58,174 nucleotides of DNA from the NCBI GenBank assembly GCA_964562375.1, contig CAZLSW010000012.1, positions 1 to 58,174 of the forward strand, written 5' to 3'. A model generated the notes under the pieces. The model was not told where the DNA came from, made no database searches, and saw only the letters and a list, made by a program, of their open reading frames with translations. Positions within the stretch are counted from its first letter, which is position 1, and every line of letters starts with the position of its first letter. Position numbers and translations under genes: made by a program. The DNA comes from JAJPXC01 sp964562375. GTDB taxonomy: Bacteria; Bacteroidota; Bacteroidia; Bacteroidales; Muribaculaceae. Below are positions 41,012-48,446 of this stretch, in pieces.

Positions 41012-42181
41012 GTGACTCCACTCAAGAATATAGCAATATTAGGCTCCACAGGCTCCATAGGCACGCAGACGCTCGACATCGTGTCGCAGTATCCCGAGCG
41101 GTTCCGCGCGGCCGTGCTCGTGGCTGGCACAAAGGTTGACACCCTCATCCAGCAGGCTATCAAATACCGTCCCACAAAGGCTATCATCGCCGATCCAACC
41201 AACTACTGGAAGCTTGCCGACGCCCTGCGTCCCCTGGGGATTGAGACGGCATCGGGTGCCGAGGCCGTGGAGGAGGCGATGGAGCTCCCCGAAGTCGACA
41301 CCGTGGTCACAGCCACCGTGGGTTACTCGGGCCTCGCCCCAACCTTGCGCGCCATCCGCGCCGGAAAGGATATCGCTCTGGCCAACAAGGAAACAATGGT
41401 GGTGGCGGGCGAGCTGGTGCGCCGCGCCATCCTGCAGTCGTCATCCCAGATTATGCCCGTCGACTCGGAGCACTCGGCAATCTATCAGTGCCTCCGAGGT
41501 GAGAACCCCGACAAGGTGCGCCGACTTATCATCACCGCTTCAGGTGGTCCCTTCCGCACCACCTCAGCCGAGAAACTCCGCGAGGTAACCGTGCGCGACG
41601 CCCTGCATCACCCCAACTGGTCGATGGGGGCCAAAATCACCATCGACTCGGCAACGATGCTCAACAAAGCGTTTGAGATTATCGAGGCTCGCTGGCTATT
41701 CGACATCCCAGGCGAGAAAATCGTCCCCGTGGTTCATCCCCAGTCGATTATCCACTCGATGGTGGAGTTTATCGACGGCTCGGTGAAGGCCCAATTGGGT
41801 GTACCCGACATGCGCCTGCCCATCCGTTACGCCCTGGGCGACGCTCAGCGGCTGCCCAGCGACGACCCGGGGCTCACTTTCAAGCAAATGGCCCACTTGA
41901 CCTTCGAGGAACCCGACGCCGAGCGATTCCCCTGTGTGAAGCTCGGTCACTACGCCCTTGATCGTCGCGGCACCACCGCTTGCGTGATCAACGCCGCCAA
42001 CGAGGTCGCAGTCGCCGCTTTCCTGCGCGAGAAAATACCGTTCTTGGCCATATACGACACCATTACCGCGACCCTCGAGCGCATGCCCTATATGGCTCAA
42101 CCCACCTATGACGACTACGTGAAAACCAACACCGAGGCCCGCTCCGTGGCCGAGCAAATCATTAAGGAAAAGAAATATTAA
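41012..42181 (+). CDS. dxr: 1-deoxy-D-xylulose 5-phosphate reductoisomerase
   Basis: A 389-residue enzyme of the MEP isoprenoid pathway (DXP to MEP, NADPH). The NADPH-binding N-terminus KNIAILGSTGSIGTQTLDIV, ALANKETMVVAGELV, PVDSEHSAIYQCL with metal ligands, ITASGGPF and HPNWSMGAKITIDSATMLNK are all present. The start is uncertain: GTG at 41012 (giving VTPLKNIAILG) places the conserved glycine loop normally, while a GTG at 40970 would add 14 non-conserved residues. The stop and the next ATG overlap (TAATG), so it is coupled to rseP. Confidence 0.93.
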   Translation: MTPLKNIAILGSTGSIGTQTLDIVSQYPERFRAAVLVAGTKVDTLIQQAIKYRPTKAIIADPTNYWKLADALRPLGIETASGAEAVEEAMELPEVDTVVTATVGYSGLAPTLRAIRAGKDIALANKETMVVAGELVRRAILQSSSQIMPVDSEHSAIYQCLRGENPDKVRRLIITASGGPFRTTSAEKLREVTVRDALHHPNWSMGAKITIDSATMLNKAFEIIEARWLFDIPGEKIVPVVHPQSIIHSMVEFIDGSVKAQLGVPDMRLPIRYALGDAQRLPSDDPGLTFKQMAHLTFEEPDAERFPCVKLGHYALDRRGTTACVINAANEVAVAAFLREKIPFLAIYDTITATLERMPYMAQPTYDDYVKTNTEARSVAEQIIKEKKY

Positions 42182-43551
42182 TGGAAGCATTCTGGATAAA
42201 AGCGCTGCAACTGATAGCGGCATTGGCCCTGCTGGTCACGATACACGAATTTGGCCACTATTTCTTCGCGCGCGTCTTTGGAATCAAGGTGGAGAAATTC
42301 TACCTGTTCTTCAACCCTTGGTTCTCACTTTTCAAGTACAAGCCCAAGCCAAAAAAGGGTGAGCCTAAGCTCGACAAGCACGGCTACCCCAAGGCCACGT
42401 GGCGCGACACTGAATACGGGATCGGCTGGGTGCCTCTGGGCGGCTACTGCAAGATCGCCGGCATGATCGACGAGTCGATGGACAAGGAGCAGATGGCCAA
42501 GGATCCCGAGCCGTGGGAATTCCGGTCCAAGCCAGCTTGGCAGCGGTTGTTTGTGATGGTGGGAGGCGTGTTGTTCAACCTGTTGCTCGCCTTCGTCATT
42601 TACGCCGGCATCGCCTTCTATTGGGGCGAAAAGACCATCGAGTTCCGCGACGCCTCGCTCGGATACGACTACGTGGAATCGGCCCACAAGGCAGGTTTCC
42701 AGGATGGTGACATCCCCTTGACAGCCGACGGCCGAGAGCTGTCGATGCAGGATCGCCAGGTGCTGATGCGGATGGCCGAGGCCAAGCAGATCACGGTTCA
42801 GCGTCCCGGCGTGGGCGAGGTTACCCTCGACCTCCCCGAGGATTTCATCATGCAATTGAACAACGACAAGGGTTTCTTCTCTCTGCGCGTGCCGGTTGTG
42901 GTCAAGGACATCCAGAAGGGGATGCCCGCGGCTGAGGCCGGGATGCAGGCTGGCGACTCTATCGTCGCCGTGGGTGGCGTTTCGGCTCCCGATTACGTCA
43001 ACTTCACCGCACAACTGGAGGCCCACAAAGGCCAACCAACAACCGTGACAGCCGTGCGCGACGGCGTGGAGCATACTTTTGACCTCACACCTACCGAAAA
43101 CGGCAAAATCGGCATCGCCCTCACCCCCGTCACCGACATCTACCCCGTAACCGAGGTGAAATACAACCTGCTGGAAGCCATGCCCAAGGGCGTGGAGATC
43201 GGCACCAACACCCTTGTGATGTACGTGGGGTCGCTGAAACACCTGTTCACCAAGGAGGGCGCAACGTCGATTGGCGGCTTCGGTGCCATCGGCAACATGT
43301 TCCCTGAGCGCTGGAACTGGTTGTCGTTCTGGGAGATAACAGCATTCCTGTCGGTGATTCTCGCGTTCATGAACATCATCCCCATCCCCGCTTTGGACGG
43401 CGGCCACGTGATGTTTGTGCTTTGGGAGATGGTCACCCGCCGCAAGCCCAGCGACAAGTTCCTCGAGTACGCCCAGATGTGCGGCATGGCGTTCCTGCTC
43501 GTGCTTTTGGTCTACGCCAACGGCTTGGACTTAATCCGATCGATATTCTAA
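42181..43551 (+). CDS. rseP: RIP metalloprotease RseP (site-2 protease)
   Basis: A 456-residue intramembrane zinc protease that cuts anti-sigma factors and remnant signal peptides. The zinc motif HEFGH is at residues 22-26 in the first helix and the LDGGH motif is in the C-terminal membrane region (IIPIPALDGGHVMFVL). Between them are two PDZ-like regions, the second being PAAEAGMQAGDSIVAVGGV. An extended loop after the first helix, rich in Lys and Pro (KYKPKPKKGEPKLDKHGYPK), is typical of Bacteroidetes RseP. It lies in one operon with dxr and the methyltransferase (5-base gap downstream). Confidence 0.93.
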   Translation: MEAFWIKALQLIAALALLVTIHEFGHYFFARVFGIKVEKFYLFFNPWFSLFKYKPKPKKGEPKLDKHGYPKATWRDTEYGIGWVPLGGYCKIAGMIDESMDKEQMAKDPEPWEFRSKPAWQRLFVMVGGVLFNLLLAFVIYAGIAFYWGEKTIEFRDASLGYDYVESAHKAGFQDGDIPLTADGRELSMQDRQVLMRMAEAKQITVQRPGVGEVTLDLPEDFIMQLNNDKGFFSLRVPVVVKDIQKGMPAAEAGMQAGDSIVAVGGVSAPDYVNFTAQLEAHKGQPTTVTAVRDGVEHTFDLTPTENGKIGIALTPVTDIYPVTEVKYNLLEAMPKGVEIGTNTLVMYVGSLKHLFTKEGATSIGGFGAIGNMFPERWNWLSFWEITAFLSVILAFMNIIPIPALDGGHVMFVLWEMVTRRKPSDKFLEYAQMCGMAFLLVLLVYANGLDLIRSIF

Positions 43552-43555
43552 GGTT

Positions 43556-44752
43556 ATGAGTTACCCTGTTATACGACTAAAACGAGGAAAAGAGGGGTCG
43601 GTCGACCGCTTTCACCCTTGGATCTTCTCCGGGGCTATCGAGCCTGTGAAGGAGCCCATAGAGGAGGGTGAAACCGTCACCATCCTCAGCCACGACGGCC
43701 GCGTGATCGGCACCGGTCACTACCAAATCGGCTCAATCGTCGTGCGTGTGCTCGACTTCAGCGACACCCCAATCGACGCCCAGTTCTTCCACTCACGGCT
43801 GGAGCAAGCCCTGCGCCTGCGCCAAGCCTTGGGACTGATACGTCCCGACAACGACACATTCCGACTGGTACACGGTGAGGGTGACTACCTGCCTGGATTG
43901 GTTGTCGACATCTACGGCGACACCGCCGTGATGCAAGCCCACTCCCCGGGCATGCACTTCGCCCGCGACATCATCGCACAAGAGCTCGTCAATCTTAATA
44001 TTTCCAAAAACGTCTACTATAAGTCGGAAACTACCCTACCCTACAAGGCTCACCTCGACCCTGTCAACGACTACCTCATCGGAGGAGGCAACCCCGGGCA
44101 AAACATCGCCCTGGAAAACGGCCTGCGCTTCCACGTCGACTGGCTACGAGGCCAAAAGACAGGGTTCTTTATTGACCAGCGCGACAACCGCGAGCTGCTG
44201 CGCCGTTACTCCCTTGGTCGACGGGTACTGAATATGTTCTGCTACACAGGCGGGTTCTCGGTATACGCCCTCGCCGGTGGCGCCGAGCGAGTGGTTTCGG
44301 TCGACTCCTCGGAGCGCGCCATCCAGCTCACCGAAGAAAACCTTGAAATCAATGCACAGTGCAGAGTGCACAGTGCACAATGCTGTTCTTCCGAAGCCAT
44401 CGACGCGTTCAAGTACCTGGACAAGATGGAGCAGGGCGAATTTGACCTGATTGTGCTCGACCCGCCAGCGTTCGCCAAGCATCGCTCGGCCATCCCTAAC
44501 GCCACGCGAGGCTACCAGCGCCTCAACGCTGCCGCGATTGCCAAAATCGCCCCCGGTGGCATTCTGTTCACCTTCTCCTGTTCCCAAGCCATCAGCCGCG
44601 AGCAGTTCCGACTGGCCGTGTTCTCAGCAGCTGCACAAACGCGTCGCCGCGTGAGAATCCTCCACCAGTTGACCCAACCCGCCGACCATCCAATCAACAT
44701 CTACCACCCCGAAGGCGAGTACCTCAAGGGATTGGTTTTATATGTAGAATAA
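43556..44752 (+). CDS. Class I SAM-dependent 23S rRNA methyltransferase (RlmI-like)
   Basis: A 398-residue protein with an N-terminal PUA domain (RLKRGKEGSVDRFHPWIFSG, about residues 5-85), the EEHB linker (YLPGLVVDIYGDTAVMQ), and a Rossmann methyltransferase domain. KTGFFIDQRDNR, VLNMFCYTGGFSVYALAGGA (SAM loop), VVSVDSSERAI and LIVLDPPAFAKHR are the RlmI/RlmK-type motifs for m5C formation in 23S rRNA. The stretch NAQCRVHSAQCCSS is encoded by a GTGCAC-type repeat (44351-44383) and replaces the usual variable loop between SAM motif II and the DAFKYL strand. The reading frame is kept. Confidence 0.9.
   Translation: MSYPVIRLKRGKEGSVDRFHPWIFSGAIEPVKEPIEEGETVTILSHDGRVIGTGHYQIGSIVVRVLDFSDTPIDAQFFHSRLEQALRLRQALGLIRPDNDTFRLVHGEGDYLPGLVVDIYGDTAVMQAHSPGMHFARDIIAQELVNLNISKNVYYKSETTLPYKAHLDPVNDYLIGGGNPGQNIALENGLRFHVDWLRGQKTGFFIDQRDNRELLRRYSLGRRVLNMFCYTGGFSVYALAGGAERVVSVDSSERAIQLTEENLEINAQCRVHSAQCCSSEAIDAFKYLDKMEQGEFDLIVLDPPAFAKHRSAIPNATRGYQRLNAAAIAKIAPGGILFTFSCSQAISREQFRLAVFSAAAQTRRRVRILHQLTQPADHPINIYHPEGEYLKGLVLYVE
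44351..44383 (+). repeat. GTGCAC-type repeat inside the methyltransferase coding sequence
   Basis: AATGCACAGTGC, AGAGTGCACAGTGC and ACAATGC form overlapping direct repeats of GTGCACA/AGTGC with an internal inverted repeat (TGCACAGTGC against GCACTCTGCACTGTGCA on the opposite strand). It lies in frame in a surface loop. Confidence 0.7.
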
Positions 44753-44774
44753 CGATTCAACTATCTCACTCACA

Positions 44775-46739
44775 ATGAAATATCTCAAAGCATCACTTAT
44801 CGCTATGGCTCTCACCGCTACCACCGCGCAAGGCGCCGATAAATTCAACTACGTAGTCGACCGTTTCGCCGACATAGAGATACTGCGCTACCAAGTGCCT
44901 GGGTTTGAGGACCTTTCCCTCAACCAAAAGACGCTCATCTACTACCTTACCGAGGCAGCCCTGCAAGGTCGCGACATCCTGTGGGACCAGAACGGCAAGT
45001 ACAACCTTCAGATTCGCAAGATGATGGAGGAGGTATACACCGGTTACAAGGGTGACAAAAACGACCCCCAATACAAGGCACTCGAGAAATACCTCAAGCA
45101 GATATGGATGGGCAACGGCATCCACCACCATTACTCGCAGGACAAATTCATCCCCGAATTCACCCCGGCCTGGTTTATCGAGCAGCTTGGTTACAAGCCG
45201 TCCGATGAGCTGCTGGGCGTGATTTTCGACCCCAACATCATGCCCAAGCGCGTCAACCAAGCCGAGGGCGAGGACCTGATTCTCACCTCGGCCAACAACC
45301 TCTACGAAGGCGTCACCCAAAAAGAGGTTGAGGACTACTACAACGCCCTGAAGAACCCCAACGACTCCACCCCCATCTCCTACGGTCTTAACGCCAAGGT
45401 GGTGAAAAAGGACGGCAAGGTGGTAGAAGAGGTGTACAAGGTAGGCGGTCTTTACTCCGATGCCATTGTCAAGATCGTGGAGAATCTTCACAAGGCTATC
45501 CCCTACGCCGAGAACGACAAGCAGCGCCAGGTGATCAACGAACTTATCCGATTCTACTCCACAGGCGACCTGAAGGCATTCGACGACTACTCAATCCTGT
45601 GGGTTGAGGATCTCGACTCGCAAGTCGACTTCATCAACGGATTTATCGAAAGCTACGGCGACCCGCTGGGCATGACCGGCTCATGGGAGTCGATAGTCAA
45701 CTTCAAGAACCAGGACGCGTCTCACCGCACCGAGGTGATCTCGGAGAACGCCCAATGGTTTGAGGATCGCTCGCCCGTCGATCCCCGTTTCCGCAAACCC
45801 CAGGTGAAAGGCGTATCGGCCAAGGTGATTAACGCCGCAATCCTTGCCGGCGACTCCTACCCCGCCACACCAATCGGCATCAACCTGCCCAACGCCAACT
45901 GGATACGCGCCGCCCACGGCTCCAAATCGGTGACCATCGAGAATATCACCCAAGCCTATGACGAGGCATCCCACGGCAACGGCTTCAACGAGGAATTTGT
46001 CATCGACCAGCCCACGCGCGAGCTCATGGACAAGTACCTTTTCATCACCGACAACCTCCACACCGACCTCCACGAGTGCCTCGGCCACGGATCGGGCCAA
46101 CTGCTCCCTGGCGTTGACCCCGACGCCCTCAAGGCTCACGGCTCCACCCTCGAGGAAACCCGCGCCGACCTCTTCGCCCTCTATTATCTGGCCGATCCCA
46201 AGCTTTTGGAACTTGGCTTGCTCGACAACCCCGAGGCATACAAGGCCGAGTACTATAAATATATGCTCAACGGCCTGATGACCCAGCTGATGCGCATCGA
46301 GCCGGGCAAGGACATCGAGGAGGCCCACATGCGCAACCGCGCCCTCATCGCCCGATGGGCCTACGAGAAAGGCCAGCCCAACAACGTGGTGGAAATGGTA
46401 AAAATAGGCGGCAAAACCTACGTCCAAATCAACGACTACAAAGCCTTGCGCCAACTTTTCGGCGACCTGCTCCGCGAGATTCAGCGCATCAAGAGCGAGG
46501 GCGACTACGAGGCCGGTCGCGACCTGGTTGAGACCTACGCCGTGAAGGTTGACCCCGAGCTTCACCAAGAGGTGCTCGCACGTTACGACAAGCTCAACAT
46601 CGCCCCCTACAAGGGCTTCGTCAACCCCGTTTACACCCCCGTGCTCGACGCCGACGGCAACATCATCGAAATCCGGGTCGACTACTCCGAGGATTACATC
46701 AACCAGCACCTCCGCTACTCCCGCGACTACTCTATGTAG
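44775..46739 (+). CDS. Dipeptidyl peptidase III (M49 family)
   Basis: A 654-residue zinc exopeptidase releasing dipeptides from peptide N-termini. The zinc motif is HECLGH at residues 433-438, the Cys-containing form seen in Bacteroides DPP III, with the third ligand in LEETRADLFALYYL (Glu about 460-461). A signal peptide MKYLKASLIAMALTATTAQG suggests periplasmic location. Length and motif spacing are normal. It follows the methyltransferase by 22 bases and is followed by a heptamer array. Confidence 0.92.
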   Translation: MKYLKASLIAMALTATTAQGADKFNYVVDRFADIEILRYQVPGFEDLSLNQKTLIYYLTEAALQGRDILWDQNGKYNLQIRKMMEEVYTGYKGDKNDPQYKALEKYLKQIWMGNGIHHHYSQDKFIPEFTPAWFIEQLGYKPSDELLGVIFDPNIMPKRVNQAEGEDLILTSANNLYEGVTQKEVEDYYNALKNPNDSTPISYGLNAKVVKKDGKVVEEVYKVGGLYSDAIVKIVENLHKAIPYAENDKQRQVINELIRFYSTGDLKAFDDYSILWVEDLDSQVDFINGFIESYGDPLGMTGSWESIVNFKNQDASHRTEVISENAQWFEDRSPVDPRFRKPQVKGVSAKVINAAILAGDSYPATPIGINLPNANWIRAAHGSKSVTIENITQAYDEASHGNGFNEEFVIDQPTRELMDKYLFITDNLHTDLHECLGHGSGQLLPGVDPDALKAHGSTLEETRADLFALYYLADPKLLELGLLDNPEAYKAEYYKYMLNGLMTQLMRIEPGKDIEEAHMRNRALIARWAYEKGQPNNVVEMVKIGGKTYVQINDYKALRQLFGDLLREIQRIKSEGDYEAGRDLVETYAVKVDPELHQEVLARYDKLNIAPYKGFVNPVYTPVLDADGNIIEIRVDYSEDYINQHLRYSRDYSM

Positions 46740-46748
46740 GTTTCAGGT

Positions 46749-46850
46749 ATTAGTTGTTAGTTGTTAGTTGTTAGTTGAGAGGACACCTTGATTTCCCGCC
46801 ACCACTAACAACTAAAAACTAACAACTAACAACCCCCAACTAACAACTCA
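46749..46850. repeat. Inverted heptamer arrays between DPP III and mlaE
   Basis: 46749-46778 reads TAGTTGT x4 after the DPP III stop. 46803-46849 reads ACTAACA/ACTAAAA units up to the mlaE start. The two arms are complementary across a 24-base spacer and can form a long hairpin. Confidence 0.92.
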
Positions 46851-46853
46851 TTT

Positions 46854-47603
46854 ATGGTACTTACAAGCTCCCTGGCCTCGTTCGGCCGATATTGCATGTT
46901 TATGCGGCGCGTGTTCGCTATCCCCGACAAATGGGGCATCTTCGCCCGCCGCACCGTGCAAGAGATTATCAAGCTGGGTGTCGACTCCATCCCGCTGGTG
47001 ATCGTCATCTCCATCTTTATCGGCGCCGTGATCGCCATCCAGATGCAATTGAACATCTCATCGCCGCTCATACCGGCTTACTCAGTGGGATTGGCCACCC
47101 GCGACATCGTGTTGCTGGAGTTCTCCAACTCCATCCTTTGCCTCATCCTTGCCGGCAAAGTGGGAAGTAACATCGCCTCCGAGATCGGCACCATGAGAGT
47201 CACCGAGCAGATCGACGCCCTTGAGATCATGGGTGTCAACTCGGCCAACTATCTGGTTCTCCCCAAGATCATCGCATTCCTGATTTTCATGCCCGTCCTG
47301 GTGGTGTTCTGTATCACAACGGCGCTATTCGGCGGCTACTTCGTGGCCCTGTTCACCGACATCATCACCGTCTCCCGCTACGTCTACGGCCTGCAAGCCC
47401 TGTTCCAGGAATGGTACGTGTGGTACGGCTTGATCAAGTCGCTATTCTTCGCCTTCATCATCTCGTCGGTGGCCGCCTACTTCGGCTACTACGTCAAGGG
47501 AGGTGCCCTCGACGTGGGCAAGCAGAGCACCAACGCCGTCGTGTCGTCGTCGATCCTCATCCTGCTCTTTGACGTGTTGCTAACCAAACTCCTACTCCAA
47601 TGA
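46854..47603 (+). CDS. mlaE: MlaE family lipid ABC transporter permease
   Basis: A 249-residue inner-membrane permease of the Mla phospholipid-transport system, with five or six helices. Family motifs are ISIFIGAVIAIQMQLN, AGKVGSNIASEIGTMRVTEQ with the conserved E-x-G-TM-V-EQIDAL pattern (then IDALEIMG), and the C-terminal YYVKGGALDVGKQSTNAVV. It overlaps mlaF by 4 bases. No MlaD substrate-binding gene is present nearby. Confidence 0.92.
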   Translation: MVLTSSLASFGRYCMFMRRVFAIPDKWGIFARRTVQEIIKLGVDSIPLVIVISIFIGAVIAIQMQLNISSPLIPAYSVGLATRDIVLLEFSNSILCLILAGKVGSNIASEIGTMRVTEQIDALEIMGVNSANYLVLPKIIAFLIFMPVLVVFCITTALFGGYFVALFTDIITVSRYVYGLQALFQEWYVWYGLIKSLFFAFIISSVAAYFGYYVKGGALDVGKQSTNAVVSSSILILLFDVLLTKLLLQ

Positions 47604-48370
47604 TCGAGGTAAAAAACGTAACGAAATCATTTGACGGCAAGACGATTCTCCACGGAATCGATGCCACATTCTACACCGGCAAAACCAACTTGATTATCGG
47701 CCAAAGCGGCTCGGGCAAGACGGTGCTGATGAAATCGCTCGTGGGCCTGGTGCGACCCGAGGAGGGAGAAATCCTTTACGACGGCCGCGACCTGCTGAAG
47801 ATGAACACCGACCAGGTTAAGGAGCTGCGCAAGGAGATAGGAATGTTGTTCCAAGGCTCGGCCCTGTTCGACTCCGAGACCGTGCTGGGCAACGTGATGT
47901 TCCCTTTGATCATGTTCACCAAAATGACGCAAGCCGAGATGCGCGACCGTGCCCTATTCTGCCTCGAGCGCGTCAACCTCAAGGGAGCCGACTCCAAGTA
48001 TCCCTCCGAGATCTCGGGCGGTATGCAAAAACGCGTCGCCATCGCCCGCGCGATCGCCCTCAACCCCAAGTACCTCTTCTGCGACGAGCCCAACTCGGGT
48101 CTCGACCCCAAGACATCAATCGTCATCGACGAGCTCCTGAGCGACATCACCCACGAGTACAACATCACCACCATCATCAACACCCACGACATGAACTCGG
48201 TGCTCGGTATCGGCGAAAACATCGTCTTCATCCGCAAGGGCTACCGCGAGTGGGTGGGCGACAAGGACAAAATCTACACCACCGCCAACGAGGCCCTCAC
48301 TGAATTTGTCTTCGCCACCGACCTCTTCCAGAAAGTCAAAGATTACATCTCAGAATCAGCCCATCGTTAA
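47600..48370 (+). CDS. mlaF: MlaF family lipid ABC transporter ATP-binding protein
   Basis: A 256-residue ABC ATPase paired with MlaE. Walker A GQSGSGKTVLMKSL is at about residues 35-48, the signature is ISGGMQKRVAIARAI and Walker B is YLFCDEPNSGLDP, followed by the H-loop TIINTHDMNSV. The MlaF-style C-terminal end lacks the regulatory helix of E. coli. It is translationally coupled to mlaE and followed by a 42-bp palindrome before the TamA-like gene. Confidence 0.92.
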   Translation: MIEVKNVTKSFDGKTILHGIDATFYTGKTNLIIGQSGSGKTVLMKSLVGLVRPEEGEILYDGRDLLKMNTDQVKELRKEIGMLFQGSALFDSETVLGNVMFPLIMFTKMTQAEMRDRALFCLERVNLKGADSKYPSEISGGMQKRVAIARAIALNPKYLFCDEPNSGLDPKTSIVIDELLSDITHEYNITTIINTHDMNSVLGIGENIVFIRKGYREWVGDKDKIYTTANEALTEFVFATDLFQKVKDYISESAHR

Positions 48371-48388
48371 CCCCAAGGAGCCTTTCCT

Positions 48389-48430
48389 CCTTTCCTCCTT
48401 TATTCCTTTAAAGGATGAAAGGAGGAAAGG
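48389..48430 (+). repeat. 42-bp near-perfect palindrome upstream of the TamA-like gene
   Basis: 48389-48409 (CCTTTCCTCC, then TTTATTCCTTT) pairs with 48410-48430 at 19 of 21 positions with no spacer (centre CCTTTAAAGG). It is preceded by one further CCTTTCCT unit at 48381, and a related CCTTTCCTCCTTTAAAG occurs at 33624-33640 downstream of ettA. It may attenuate or process the transcript between mlaF and the barrel gene. Confidence 0.75.
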
Positions 48431-48446
48431 TATAAAGGATAAATTT

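Noticed and set aside
42325..43407. 360-residue minus-strand frame opposite rseP
   Set aside because: His/Val/Gly-rich antisense shadow; rseP motifs are complete on the plus strand.
45681..46709. 342-residue minus-strand frame opposite DPP III
   Set aside because: Antisense shadow of a complete peptidase gene.
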